Positions 1 through 11,289 are shown, counted from the stretch's first letter. The stretch: 64,000 bases of DNA from Malania oleifera (GCF_029873635.1 NC_080422.1:9021764-9085763); one strand, 5' to 3'. Translations and numbers: made by a program. The notes: a model not told the origin generated them from the letters alone.

Positions 1-63
1 CCGAAAAAAATTGCTATCTATATGTGAAAGACTGCTTTTGAGTGGTTAAGCGTTGATGAAAAG

Positions 64-453
64 GTGAGAAGAGTGGGGGTTTCACTTGCTTTGGCATGTA
101 ATTTTTGTGAGATGAGGCAGCCGAAAGATATGGAGCATGTGTTAAATAAGGGAGACCTTACTACTGAGGTTTGGAGGAAGGTTTCAGTGGAGGTAGGTGT
201 ATCTTTCTTGAGGCAACAAAGTTGGAAAGAAAGAGTCCAAATATGGTTTAATAGGGCTTCCAGATTTTCTCAATTGGGATCATTCATGGGTTTGATTTCT
301 TATTTAGTAGTTTGGAGGCTATGGAGAGGGAGATGTGCGGCTAGAATGGAGGGAAAATTGGAGAGTAGTATAGATGTGTGGCTTTCAATTAAGTATTGGG
401 TGGGGGGTTTTGTGCAGGAACATGACAGGAATGACTCAGTTAAAGGATGCTGA
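64..453 (+). pseudogene. LINE zf-RVT (reverse transcriptase zinc-binding) fragment
   Basis: The 129-codon open stretch carries a Cys-x2-Cys pair (residues 12-15), a Glu-His pair (24-25) and a downstream EVWRKV segment. This is the layout of the zinc-binding domain found C-terminal to plant LINE reverse transcriptases. The expected last cysteine of the finger appears to be replaced. In LINEs the domain sits between reverse transcriptase and ribonuclease H, as here. It is an element remnant, not a host gene. Confidence 0.65.
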
Positions 454-547
454 TTTTTGGATATTGTAGAATCTGGAACTGCAAATTGTAAATAAAAGAA
501 TTAAAACTACGCAATGTGTGAGATGACTAAAATCGAGGCAAGGGAGG

Positions 548-1027
548 TCGAAACTAAATTTGGACAGGAACAGCTTGGGGAACACAGGGCCGACTGGTGG
601 TGGTGGCATCCTTAGAGACCATACAAGTTCTTTTGTTTTTGGTTTTTCAAAATATTTTGGTTCTTATTCAAATAATGAAGCTAAATTGAGAGCTGTATTG
701 GTGGAAATAAAGATTTGCAAACATTTGGACCATACTAGTATTGATATTAAATGTGATTCGAATATTGTAGTAAAATGGATAAAATCTAGTAAGTGCGTGT
801 TGTAGTATTTGTGAGATTTTTGGGAGTAGCTTATTGGTTTATTGGAGGGAGCAGACTTTTTGATAAATCATTGATATAGAGAAGGGAACAAAGTGGCAAA
901 TGTCTTGGCTCGACAATGTGCGATGGGGAGGAATAGTTTGTTTACCAATGGAGTCAATTCCCAAGAAGTTATCAATGATTTGTATAAACTGGAGAAGATG
1001 AGTAAGACGTATATGAGGTATGTTTAG
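548..1027 (+). pseudogene. LINE ribonuclease H (RVT_3-like) domain, broken
   Basis: In one frame the sequence gives GNTGPTGGGGILRDH, then NNEAKLRAVL, then IKCDSNIVVKWI, and after stops near 803, 812, 827 and 872 it resumes with YREGNKVANVLARQ up to a stop at 1025. These are the four conserved blocks of the LINE-encoded ribonuclease H: catalytic Asp in block 1, Glu in NNEA, Asp in CDS, and the last Asp in the KVAD block. Here the last block reads KVAN, so the fourth acidic residue is lost. With the stops this makes an inactive relic. Confidence 0.8.
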
Positions 1028-1318
1028 CTGATTTCCTATTGGTTTTGGTTTATACTTTATATTTTTTATCTTTTGTTTGTTTTGTTGCGTGAGGTTTGTT
1101 TTGTAGGTCCTTGTTTTGTTTTGTTTTGTTTTATTTGGACTTGTACCCCTGTTTTGGCTGGTTGTTGGTGTTGTTTTTTGGGAGGCCTTTTTAAAGTTGT
1201 CTTTTGTTTCTCCCATTGATTGTCTTGTAACCACAGTATTTCTCCGCCAAAAGTGAGGGTTTATCAATAAATAAATAGAGGTGCCGCCCTTCTTCTTTTA
1301 AAAAAAAATAAAAAAAAT

Positions 1319-2739
1319 TGTTATTCTATTGTGCAATCTTTCCAAATGAAAATATTGGGACGAATGCATCTTTCTATTTTAATTTCTTGCTATTTTAATT
1401 TTAACCAGTGAGATGAAATGTATTAATAAGTAAATCAATTCTAATCCTCTTTTCCCTTCTCCCTTATATCACAATCTAAAATTCAAACATAGTATAATAT
1501 ATATAAATATTATTTTGGCTTGACATTCTCAACCAAATTTCAATTTTAACTAGTGTTGTGAAATATATATAAATTATTCTAATTCTTTCATACTTTCAAT
1601 GTGGGACAAAGGTTTATGAAGAATTTTTCCCTCTCTTATATTATAGTTAAAACTCAGTATTTATATGTATATATATACAATGTTTGCATAATATTAACAT
1701 GCAAGAGTATATTTTATTATCTAATTTGTTGCACATTTTTTTATTGACAAAGTATCGTGCATCGTGGATCTTACAAGCTTTTTTTTTCTTTTTTCTTTAT
1801 AAATGGTACGTTGTAACACTACTACTACAACTACTACTACTACTACTACTACTATTATTATTATTATTATTATTGACAGCTATAAATAATTTGTGTATCA
1901 TAGTAGGAGTGAGAATGTTAGGTTGGAAGGTCTAAATTATGTTAAATATAAAATTAACTAATAAATTTACGCATCAAATCACTTATCATGGATTTAACAT
2001 TAAAACACTTTCACGTGTTGTCTCCCTCCTCTTTTTTCTATTTTTTTTCCTTTTTTTTAAATATTTTTCTTGTTCATGGACCCATAATATATCAAACTTT
2101 ATGTTATTTCAACAAAATTACATGCTTTTTCTTTTTTTCTAAAACGGTTTATATTGTATCATCCATCAACATTACTATATTCTACTTTTCAACATTTAGT
2201 TTTAATTCAATGTTTCAAAACTATTTGCGTTTTTGAATCCTTTAAAAAAAATCTCTATTTAAATAATTGAAAAACAAATAAAAATTTATTTTTTAAATAT
2301 GTTTTCATTAGTCCTACAATATATTAAGCATATGCAATTTTTATCAATGTCTCAATTTTTCCTAAAAAATTCTCAAGTAGATGCATTGAAGGGTAGTTTA
2401 CCTAATATATGTTCAAATATGTTATTTTAATTATCAGATATATTTATTTATTCTTTGATCCCTTTGAAATAAAAAAAAGAGTAAGAAAATAATTGCATTT
2501 CTAATTGCAGTTCTATATATGTTCCAAAATCATATATTTCTTTGACTCATTAGAAAAAAAAAATAAAAAATAAAAAACCAATTGCAGTAACTGGTGCAAC
2601 TATATTTTGAGAAATCACCAACTTAACTCCTAAAGACCAAGTTAAACATAAACCAAGTAGAGGCTACAAATTAAATTTACGTAGTTTTCTTCCACAAATT
2701 GTGCCCCGCACCTTTTTTCTATTTTCATAAATCTCCCTT
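1319..2739. other. AT-rich intergenic DNA upstream of the dirigent gene
   Basis: No coding or transposon signature was recognised. The stretch has many A/T homopolymers and short TA runs. It separates the LINE tail from the dirigent promoter and may hold distal regulatory DNA that cannot be read by eye. It contains the microsatellite at 1818-1875. Confidence 0.5.
1818..1875. repeat. Compound trinucleotide microsatellite (ACT)n-(ATT)n
   Basis: About twelve ACT/CTA triplets, slightly interrupted near the start, run directly into about seven ATT triplets. Open frames across it are artefacts of the repeat. Confidence 0.9.
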
Positions 2740-2747
2740 TTGTACCA

Positions 2748-2927
2748 TATAAATCTTTCTCTCGATTTGTCTCCCTTGCAAATCTAATAAAATTCTTTAA
2801 TTGGCCGCTCTTAATTGCCATGAACCATGCATGCTGAATCCACACGGCTCCCCTCCTTGTATAAGAAGCGAAAACAGAGCTAATACATGCACACTTCTCC
2901 TCCTCCACCTCCTCCTTCTTCTTCTTG
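2748..2927 (+). promoter_or_regulatory. Putative dirigent promoter: TATA boxes, RY element, pyrimidine patch
   Basis: Two TATA-like boxes are visible: TATAAAT at 2748-2754 and TATAAGA at 2860-2866, about 190 and 75 bases before the ATG. The nearer one would give a short leader. A CATGCATG palindrome (RY element) lies at 2826-2833 between them. A run of C and T at about 2894-2927 resembles the pyrimidine patch common near plant start sites. The transcription start itself is inferred. Confidence 0.45.
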
Positions 2928-2939
2928 TGATAATTGAAA

Positions 2940-3524
2940 ATGGGATCTACAGAAGCTTCCAACATTAACACGACCCTTGCTCTGTTCTTCATCTTCCTTT
3001 CTCTGTGTTCAGTCTCCTCCCAAGGCAAGTTCTTGGGCGAAAAGCAGCAGCGGGAGCCATGCAATAACTTGACTCTCTACATCCACGACATTCTGTACAA
3101 CGGCTCCAACGCTGGGAACGCGACTTCGGCGATCGTGGCGGCGCCAGAGGGCGGCAACCTCACGAAGCTGGCGGAGCAGTTCCATTTCGGGAACATTGTC
3201 GTGTTCGACGACCCGTTGACGAAGAACAACGATACGAGGGCGGAGCAGGTGGGAAGGGCGCAGGGGTTATACCTGTACGACACCAAGAACACTTTCACGG
3301 CGTGGTTTGGGTTCACGATTGTGCTGAACAACTCGGAGCACCGAGGGACCCTGCAGCTCATGGGGGCCGACCCCCTCCTGATGCAAAGCAGGAATTTGTC
3401 GGTGGTGGGGGGCACCGGCGACTTCTTCATGACCAGGGGAATTGCTACTCTCATGACAGAAGATATTGAGTGGGGGCTGTCCTTCCGGCTGCAGATTGAC
3501 ATCAAGCTTTACGAGTGTTGGTGA
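2940..3524 (+). CDS. Dirigent protein (secreted, single exon)
   Basis: The 194-residue protein has the normal length and intronless structure of plant dirigent proteins. These act in the apoplast, guiding stereoselective coupling of phenoxy radicals in lignan or lignin-related pathways or forming related cyclised products. A hydrophobic signal peptide spans about residues 10-28. The dirigent beta-barrel follows: LTLYIHDILYNG (44-55), FGNIVVFDDPLT (83-94), VGRAQGLYLYD (104-114), LMGADPLL (140-147), SVVGGTGDFFMTRGIATL (154-171) and the C-terminal DIKLYECW. Asp50 and Asp114 fit conserved acidic pocket positions, and Cys41 and Cys193 fit the conserved disulfide. Seven N-glycosylation sequons are present (43, 54, 60, 73, 97, 130, 152). 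The ATG at 2940 is chosen because no earlier in-frame ATG exists. The AWFGF and DFFMTRGIATL blocks look most like the pinoresinol-forming DIR-a group, but that placement is tentative. Confidence 0.95.
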   Translation: MGSTEASNINTTLALFFIFLSLCSVSSQGKFLGEKQQREPCNNLTLYIHDILYNGSNAGNATSAIVAAPEGGNLTKLAEQFHFGNIVVFDDPLTKNNDTRAEQVGRAQGLYLYDTKNTFTAWFGFTIVLNNSEHRGTLQLMGADPLLMQSRNLSVVGGTGDFFMTRGIATLMTEDIEWGLSFRLQIDIKLYECW

Positions 3525-3652
3525 TTAATTAGTTGAGAAGATTCGGGATCCATGATTATATTTGGAATTATCTTAATTTGGAGTATGCATGGTGAGTTTA
3601 ATTAGTGTTAGGGTTGGGAGTGGGGTGAAGGTTTGGATATGACTAAATGTCT

Positions 3653-3702
3653 TTTTTCAGCTTTCAAAAATAAATGTGGTTTTTCAGCTTTCAAAAATAA
3701 AT
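3653..3702 (+). terminator. Duplicated polyadenylation region of the dirigent gene
   Basis: A 23-base unit ending in AAAAATAAAT occurs twice (3653-3675 and 3680-3702), so two AATAAA signals lie at 3669-3674 and 3696-3701, about 150-180 bases after the stop codon. The signals are seen directly. Their use is inferred. Confidence 0.6.
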
Positions 3703-3768
3703 CACGAGTGAAGTGTCATTGTGCAATCTAATAGTTTATGAGAAAATAATATATAGTTGTATGCATTA

Positions 3769-5783
3769 TGTTGGCTTTACATGGTTTTTCAATCTTGTTT
3801 TGATGATAACAAATAAAAAATAATCTCATATGAGTTGGTTGAGTGGTGATATTTTAGGATTGAGTATAAGACAAAGTTAAAAAAAAAAAGAATCAAAAGT
3901 ACAAAGAATCACAAAGTCTTATTCACATAGAGAAAAGATTCAACAAGAGAGCTCAAAGCAACTTCAATATGAGCAAAATATGAGGACACTTAAACTGATT
4001 CAGAATTCAAGTCAAAAAGATCTTAAAGAGAAATACCATGGAAGGCTTGAAGAAAAGAATTTTAAAATTTAGGACCATGTTGTAAGTACTTCATGATTGA
4101 ATATCTTTTGAAATAATTTTGAAACTCTTTTAGGTTAATACTGACTTAAAGACCTTATTTCAAAACCCGGAAAATATTTTATAAAGAAGCAAAGTAAGAG
4201 AGCAAAAATGTTGTTTTTGTGAAAACAAAATTGAAAAAACTGAAAGTGGTCTGCCTAGACAACTAAGGAGAATCCTCAGACGACTGAAGAATTTCTTCAG
4301 AAGTCTGAAGATTAAAATCAGAACACTGAAGATTTTATTTTTGAATTGAAACCCAGAATAGGAAGAACGCCTTCAAATATCAGAACGGTCAGTTCAGTCG
4401 TCTAAACACAAACTTCAGAAGTCTAAACCTACGCTTCAGACGTCTGACCCTGTATCTAGTTCAAATTTTTCAAAACATTAAGGAACCTGAGACTACTAAA
4501 CCCGATACCTCAGACGTCTGAACACTGTTAATGGTTAGAAATTTTAAATGTTTTAAATTTCAAATCAAGGTTACTTGTGCTCCAAAATTAATAAAAACTT
4601 GGAAGATACTCCAAGTAAACTTGGGCATCACAAAAACACATTTTTAAACCTATAAATATATGGTTTCACAAATCAAAATATATATCAAGAATTGAAAATT
4701 TGAAAAAAGTTGAAAGCACTCTTGTTCTTACAAAGCTCTCTCTTGCTCACTCATTGCAAAATTGATTTGCTCAGATAATCTGAAGTGTTGAATCCATTCT
4801 ACTCTTGTCTTTACTATTGATCCTCATCTAAGAAGGAACCTTGGTGAAATCTAATCTTGAACTTCATCTTATTTCACTTTCATATTTAAATTTTGAAGTA
4901 CATTGTGTTGAATTTGTACTAATCTTCTCTGTTTGAGAGTGTTATTGTACGCAAGTGTTTATTTTGTGTTTCTTGTAGCTCTTGGACAGTTTGAGGTTGA
5001 TTTGGATCGTTGCCCAAGTGTGGGGTATTGCTTGGAGAGGTGATTACTCTAACCTAGTGAAGGAGTGTTTGTAAGGGTTTTGTTCCACTTGGAAAGGAAC
5101 GGGTTTAGTGGAATCCTTTGGTGGTTTGCCAAAGGCGGGGACATAGGTTGAGGATAAGCTGAACCTTGTAAAAATTGCAGTCTCCTTCTTTTCTCTTAGT
5201 CTCTTTAAATTCCACCAAACATATAAACTATGTGGACGTTTTAGATTCCTTAATCATAAAAACTACGTAGATTGGAAATTAAATAAACCAAAGTTTAATT
5301 TTGATTTGGGATTTTGAAAACCAGAAAGGGAGTACGTCAGTTCATCAATACTTTGCGGAAACCTTAAGGAGAGTACTTTGATTGGTTAACACTGAATGAC
5401 AAAATAACTAAGAATTTATTTAAATTCTGAGTTGCTAGAAATTTGAGTCGTCGTTTGACTTGAAGACAAAAATTTCATTACTACAGAGCTTAAATCAAAT
5501 TTATATATGTAGGGTTGTTAACAAAAGTTGAGAATTGTTCTAAAGCTTTCTTGATTGAATGTTTGATTGATTGGTTACATCGTTGGTATATGGTTGCGGA
5601 TTGAATATTGTTTTTGAGAATTGTGTAAAGTCTTAAGTATTTGTTGTGTATTGGATAAACCAACAAGAAGTCAAGAATTCGTTGAAAGAATTAAAAGAGG
5701 TTAAGGATTCTTGAAAAGTATTAAAACAATTTTTTAAACCCAATTCACCCCTCCCCCTTCTTAGGATTACACCTTAGTTTTCA
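3769..5783 (+). repeat. 5' LTR of element A
   Basis: The LTR starts TGTTGGCTTTACATGG and ends TTTTCA, directly followed by the primer-binding site. It is about 2.0 kb long. The opening phrase on a 'cttgttttgatgat' theme and the closing 'caattcacccctcccccttc' phrase recur in the other SIRE-type LTRs of this window (B, E1-E4). Confidence 0.8.
4245..4660 (+). promoter_or_regulatory. Element A U3 promoter: CAGACGTCTG palindrome array plus TATA box
   Basis: Between about 4250 and 4530 at least eight exact or near copies of CTTCAGACGTCTGAAC occur. The best are near 4437 and 4501, with variants such as CAGAAGTCTGAAG and CAGTCGTCTAAAC. The array is followed at 4651-4660 by TATAAATATA. The unit is a perfect palindrome around GACGTC. 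The position just upstream of the TATA box makes a transcription-factor array the natural reading. Confidence 0.7.
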
Positions 5784-5785
5784 AT

Positions 5786-5796
5786 TGGTATCAGAG
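5786..5796 (+). other. Primer-binding site (initiator Met tRNA type) of element A
   Basis: TGGTATCAGAG follows the LTR end after two bases and matches the usual Copia primer-binding site complementary to the 3' end of initiator methionine tRNA. Confidence 0.85.
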
Positions 5797-5840
5797 AGGG
5801 GTTATAAATAATCCTAACAAGTAGTTATATAAACATCTAG

Positions 5841-7713
5841 ATGGCACACTTAGGCATAACTCCCTTTGGAGAGGGTTAATCCTAAACTAGGCCTCCTATC
5901 TTTTGTGGCTTAAATTATACATTTTGGAAACAAAGGTTGAGAATTTACCTTCAAAATATGGATTGGAAAGCATGGAAGGTTGTCACACATGGTGACTTAA
6001 TTCCTACCAAGCGTGTAAATGGAAAAGAAATACCCAAAGAAGAAAAAGAGATGATTGACAATGACCATAAGATGCTACAAGTAAATTCAAGTGCTATGAA
6101 TGCATTATATTGTGCTCTTGACATAAACGAATTTAATAGGGTCATGGCTTGCAAATTAGAGAGACAAATGTAGGATAAATCAGAAGTAACCTATGAAGGT
6201 ACTATTGATGTAAGAGACAATCAAATTGATATGCTTACTAGCGAGTATGAAGCTTTTAGGATGAACCTAGATAAAACCATCACTAGTATGAATACTAGGT
6301 TCACCCACATAATAAACTCCCTCAATGCATTAGGAAAAACTTACACCACTTATGAAATGGTTAGAAAAATCCTAAGAGGACTGCCACTCATATGGGAACC
6401 AAAAGGCACGGCCATAATTGAAGGAAGAAATCTGAAAAATACCTCCCTAGATGAACTCAAAGGTTCTCTCCTCACCTATAAAATGACTATGAATGAAAGA
6501 AGTGGAAAATCTAAAGTCCAAGAATATACTGCATTTAAAGCCTCAAATAAAAGTTTTAGTGATGAAGATGAAGATGAAAAGGATAAAGATGAACTAGCCT
6601 TCATATCTAAGAAACTTTCAAAAATCTTTAGAAGAAAGAATGAATTTAAACGAAAATTTCGAAACTCAAAAACAGAATCAAATGAAGAAGAAACCAACGA
6701 AAAGAAATCAAAAAATAAAATCCTCACATGTTATAATTGCAAGAAAGATGGACAGATAAAACCGAATTGTCCACTGCTCGTAAAGGATTCTAAAAGGAAA
6801 AAGAAAAAGGCAATGAAGGCCACTACATGGGACAATCTAAGTACAAGTAGTTCAGAAAGTGAATCAAGTGGCCAAGAGGTTGCTTGCTATATGGCATCGG
6901 CGATGATGAAGAACAAAGTTCCTCATCCAAATTGGTTAATGAGTATAGTAGTGATTCATCTAATGAATCCTTTGATGAGAGCATGTCATCTTATGAAGAG
7001 TTATGAAATGAATTATTCAAAGTTCATAAGATATTAGTTAAAGTAACTAAACGATATACTTAATTGAAAAATACGAGTGAAAATACAATTAAAGAGTTGG
7101 AGTCTCTTAAACTTGCTGAAAAATAAAAAAATTCAAAAATCAAGAAAATAGAAAATAAAAATGAAGCTTTGATAAAAGAGTTAGACTCTAAAAATCTTAC
7201 TGTAAAAGAAAAGGATTTGAACATCAAATGATTAGAAAGCAAGAATGAAAAGTTGATAATAGAGCTAGAAGATCTAAGATCCCAAACTTCTATGGAAAAT
7301 GAGAAAGATCAATATATTTCTGAATTAGAGAATAAAATGCGAAAAATATCTCAAAATCAAGAAAAGGGTAAAAATATACAAAATTCAGAAATCAATGATC
7401 TTAAGAGAAAAATTAAGGATCAAGTCAAAATCATTTACAATTTTATAAATGAAAAAGAAAATTTTGACAAAATGATTGACTCACAAAGAATGTCATTAAA
7501 CAAAGAGTGCATAGGATTCAATGGAATTGAAAATAAAAGGAAAAAGAATCTTTACATGGGATACTTTACAAAAGCATCTAAGATTATGCTAGCACCTCCT
7601 CAAATGCCAACACACACACCACATGTTTTTTATGTAAGAAAAAGGGGCATGTTAAGTTCGAATGTCCATTAAAGAGGAAAGGTGTGAAAACAAAACAAGT
7701 TTGGAGAATTAAA
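5841..7713 (+). pseudogene. gag of element A (SIRE-type), broken by stops and frameshifts
   Basis: The reading starts MAHLGITPFGEG and runs through a Copia gag (DUF4219/UBN2-like) core, for example NMDWKAWKVV, KILRGLPLIWEP and SLDELKGSLLTYK. An acidic and basic linker follows (DEDEDEKDKDEL), then a zinc knuckle, a long coiled coil and a second zinc knuckle near 7620-7675. The first knuckle reads CYNCKKDGQIKPNC, so its histidine is replaced by glutamine. The second is complete but lies in another frame. Frameshifts are visible near 6897 and 7580, with stops near 5877, 5886, 6171, 7006, 7060, 7123 and 7228. Intact homologues form the virus-like particle core. Confidence 0.85.
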
Positions 7714-9376
7714 TAATTATCACTTGTTAAATCATCAGGACCCAAGAAAGTATAGGTGCCTAGATGAACAGTCCAGTTCATAAACTAAGGATCCTAAGAT
7801 ATTTGGATTAGTAATTCCCCTCCGCCTAAAATTTGTAATCCTCTCAATGTCTCATTTGACCAATTGGACACATAAAATTAAATGGCATTGCTTGGTGTGG
7901 CATCAATGGCTTGGGTCTCATATTACTTTAGTGGTCAAAATATTAGTGCAATATCTTCTGATTGGAGGGTTGGCCCATCGTTTTTTAAATTTTCTCTTAG
8001 ATTCATTTGGCCTATGTTGGCTCCCAAGGTCTTTTATCCGTTACCCTCTCTCCTCAATCTCTGGGTTAAAATTAGATACCTCTAACATATATGGGTGTCT
8101 CATACTCTAATTATTGAAATCTTACTGTAAAATCCTAATTTTTACATAACTAGTTTAATAATAATAATTGCAGCTTAATTAATTATTTAAAGTTATTTGA
8201 TAACGTAAGTCACTTTTATAATTATGGACAAAATCTTCTAAATGTTGAAGTGTAATAGCAATATAAACCCTAAATGACTCAATCTAATCCTCAAAATTAG
8301 TTCCAAATAATGTTTTAATAGGAGACAGTTATATAGAATAGCTGAGAAAATAATAAATAGACGTATTTTTATTCTGAATACAAAACAAAATCATGTCATA
8401 TACATAATTTTCTCACTATCTATTTGACCATAGGGTACAGATCAAACACCCCAAGTAATGGGAGTCTCACCCAAGAATCTCATACTAATATGCTAGTTAA
8501 ACCAATTTTTTTTAGGGTCAAATTAATTTCAGGGTACCCACCTAAGCGTATCAAGCTATAATGCCTAACAAAAATCATCTCAAAACAAAGCCAAGTAATT
8601 GAATATCATTCAACCCAAAATTCGTTAAAGAATATACTTGAATCCCTAAATGTATACTTGGCCGTTTTGCCAAAACAAAAAGGAAAGGGTCTCTTTCGGT
8701 AACATGGCCCACCACCCAAGATGAATTGTTTCATTCAAATTAATTAGGCACACAAGTGTTCTCTAGAAAAAGTACTCAATTTAATAAATGTTAATAATAA
8801 ATATTGAACTGAAAAAATGTTGAAAGTTATAAGTATTAGTTGGTTGTACTTGAAAGAATTGATATTTGGTACTTACTTTTATTATTAAACACTATATGAT
8901 TTTTTTTTTAATATATTTTAATTTATAAATATTAATATTTTTTAATTAACAATTTCACTAATAACTATTTTAATAATTTATCATTAAAATTTAAATATTT
9001 ACAATTTTAAAAAGTATAAGATTTTTATTTTTAATAAATAATAATCTTATTATTAATGTATATTTATATCATATTACTATCATATAAATTAAGATTGAAA
9101 TAATACTATTAATTCATTTAATGTTATTTAAATCAATTAGTTCTTGTTCAATCCCAAATTTAATTATAATAATTAACATGTATTTTTAAATATATCATAA
9201 ATAAAAATATTTATATTTATATCATTGAAATTTTAAATTATAATTACATTAATTTCATAGTTAAAATTTAAATATTTTCTATTAAATATTTAATAATCTT
9301 CATTTTTTCGACTAGACTGAGGTCATTTGACCTAAGTTGGCTATTCAAGTCGATTGACTTGGACCTAGTTCAAGTT
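7714..9376. other. Non-coding, AT-rich spacer between elements A and B
   Basis: The first 90 bases still resemble the gag-protease linker of SIRE-type elements. From about 7800 to 9376 nothing coding was recognised. The part at 8800-9300 is extremely AT-rich. Confidence 0.5.
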
Positions 9377-10377
9377 TGTTAGCCCTAGTGGCGAGGGTTC
9401 TTCATTCAAACTTGTTTTGATGATAAAAACCCATGAGTGGTTCTTGGGTTAGCTAATCTTTTTCCTCAAGTTCAATTCAAATATACAGGTGGATACTAAA
9501 GCAAGCAATAAGGATCAAACGAACCATGATGAAGCAATGAGTAAAAGCATACACAAGGAATACTCAAGGCACAACCAACTGAAGACCACATGATGTTTTA
9601 TATGTATAAAGGGTTTTGTGTAAGGTAGGATATTCCTGTGATATTGGTAAGAATACTTAGCAAGAGTTGAGCAAGTGCATCTACATGTTAGTTCATAGGA
9701 TATCTCTAACAAACTTAATAAGTTTTCAAGAATATTTTTACAAGATATCCCATACTTAAATATATGCCTTTAGCATTCATTTTATAGATTGATTGAAGCA
9801 TTTAGTTGTTGAGAAAATTAGTGAAGCATTCATTCTAGGCCTTACTTGCTCAAGCTCTCTTGCTATTTATTCTTAGTTATATATCATTTGCTGAAAAAGA
9901 GTAGTGTAAGGTTTCATTTGTATCATCAGCTCAAGAAGGAGCACCATTTTTTAATCTCTACATTCTTTGTTGACTGTGATTCTTGAAGGTTCTTGGTGAG
10001 CTTTCGTTAAGATGATTCTTGGTGAACACAATGGTTGTAAGCTCTTGGTGAGCAGCTGGGTTTTGTACCCGTGTTGTAAAGGGTTCTCCGCCTTGAAGGG
10101 GATTGCTTAGTGGATTTGGGAATCCCTGAGTTGGACTCAAGCCGTGGAAGTAGGCTTAGTGCCGAACCACGTTAACATCGTCGTGTTAAGCTTATCTTTC
10201 CTTTGTCTTTCTTACTTTACTTACTTGTTTTTATTTTCTTTCAAATATATGGGGATATATCACTCTTGCTTCTTGCCAAAGAATTTTTGTATATGTAGAA
10301 AAATTGATTATCTGCAACGAATGTCTATTCAGCCCCCTCTAGACACACACCCGGGTCGACAAGTTGTGTCTGAGCCA
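9377..10377 (+). repeat. LTR of element B
   Basis: It runs from TGTTAGCCCTAGTGG to GAGCCA, about 1.0 kb. It shares the early phrase 'cttgttttgatgat' and the late 'cttggtgagc...gtaaagggttctccgcc' region with SIRE-type LTRs. The primer-binding site after it is disturbed: ATTGGTAGACCATCAGAG instead of ATTGGTATCAGAG. A TATA-like sequence lies near 9597-9612. Unlike the other long LTRs here it shows no clear palindrome array and may have lost it. Confidence 0.65.
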
Positions 10378-10419
10378 ATTGGTAGACCATCAGAGTAACA
10401 TCTAGAGCGCAAAGATCAA

Positions 10420-11148
10420 ATGGCAAACATATTTCCCCAAGGAAAATTCATTGATCGTCCACCAAAGTTTTGCAAAATTAACTATCCGGCATAGAAGGAC
10501 TGAATGACAATTTTCATTCAAGCATACGACTTGAAGATGTGGAATGTAATCACTGAAGGAGACTATGTATTCAAGGATGACAAAGGTGAGATCATATCGA
10601 TTGGAAAACTTTCAAACACGAACTCAAAGTTGGCACAACTAAATTTCAAAACGAAAAACTTTCTTTATTGTGCTATGAATGATGAAGAGTACAACCATAT
10701 TTGCGGATGCAATACGGCAAAGGAAATATGGTTGAAGCTCCACGAAACATATGAAGGCACATCTCAGGTTAAAAAGTCAAAAATTTATATGATAGTTAAA
10801 TAATATGGAATGTTTAAAATGGAAGAAGGAGAGTCAATTACTTCCATGTTATTTACACATTTTACATATATAACAAATGGCTTAAAAGCACTTGGTAGGG
10901 AATATTCTATAGAAGACAACATGCAGAAAGTTTGTCGTTCCTTGCCAGAATCATGGCACGCAAAGTCTACGAAAATTGGGTCTCTCATGACTTATGAGAT
11001 AAAGAAGAAGAATGCTGTAGCCGAAGTAGAAAAGCCGAAAAATACAATGGACATGTCCTTAAAGACCGCAAGCAAGAAAGAAGTTATAGAAGAAGAAAAG
11101 AGCAAAAATGATGACGAAATAGCTCTCATTACCAGGAGAATCAACTAG
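10420..11148 (+). pseudogene. gag of element B, truncated, three stops
   Basis: In one frame the reading starts MANIFPQGKF and passes through DLKMWNVITEGDY, CNTAKEIWLKLHETYEG, FTYITNGLKALGREYS and KVCRSLPESW. This is the UBN2-like core of a SIRE-type gag. In-frame stops lie near 10492, 10501 and 10801. The zinc knuckles are absent because the frame runs straight into the deletion junction near 11140. Confidence 0.8.
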
Positions 11149-11237
11149 AAGATATCTTGACAAAACCCCTCAATGAAGAGAGGTTCTGTAAAATTAGGCA
11201 TGAACTAGGCATGTGTACTCCTCAATACATCTCTTAA
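11142..11237 (+). pseudogene. C-terminal tail of Copia pol (end of ribonuclease H)
   Basis: Thirty-one codons read QLEDILTKPLNEERFC, then KIRHELGMC, and end at a TAA. ADI[FL]TKPL followed by F..[IL]R..LG[ML] is the diagnostic end of Copia polyproteins. It directly follows the gag relic, so almost the whole pol gene was deleted while its last codons were kept. Confidence 0.8.
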
Positions 11238-11289
11238 AATAGTGAAGACGTTTAAGCATATAGCAAGAGGGAAGATGGCTTGGTACAAG

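Larger units (their letters stand above)
1..1318 (+). mobile_element. LINE (non-LTR retrotransposon), 3' portion, decayed
   Basis: The stretch reads, in order, as a zinc-binding reverse-transcriptase tail domain (64-453), a ribonuclease H domain (548-1027), a T/G-rich 3' untranslated region and an A-rich tail at about 1300-1318. This order is typical of plant L1-type LINEs. The left part lies outside the window. Several in-frame stops show the copy is dead. The 3' region holds the phrase at 1226-1259 followed by AATAAATAAATAG, a plausible polyadenylation region. Confidence 0.8.
3769..7800 (+). mobile_element. Element A: Copia (SIRE/Sirevirus-type) LTR retrotransposon, truncated
   Basis: One complete LTR, a primer-binding site and a full-length but broken gag are in order on the plus strand. 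Homology to such elements fades after the linker region following gag (about 7714-7800). Protease, integrase, reverse transcriptase and the 3' LTR are missing. The right end is therefore a truncation point, not a real element end. It sits only about 65 bases beyond the dirigent poly(A) signals. Confidence 0.8.

Noticed and set aside
1684..2236. Leu- and Phe-rich frames
   Set aside because: They come from the ACT/ATT microsatellite and T-rich intergenic DNA. No domain or gene structure.
2934..2939. TTG at 2934 as dirigent start
   Set aside because: Plant genes start at ATG. The ATG at 2940 is in the same frame and is followed by a normal signal peptide.
2642..3505. Minus-strand open frames over the dirigent gene and its promoter (2642-3064, 3077-3505)
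   Set aside because: They are shadows of the GC-rich dirigent frame and the pyrimidine-rich leader. They show no recognisable protein, while the plus-strand protein matches a known family from end to end.
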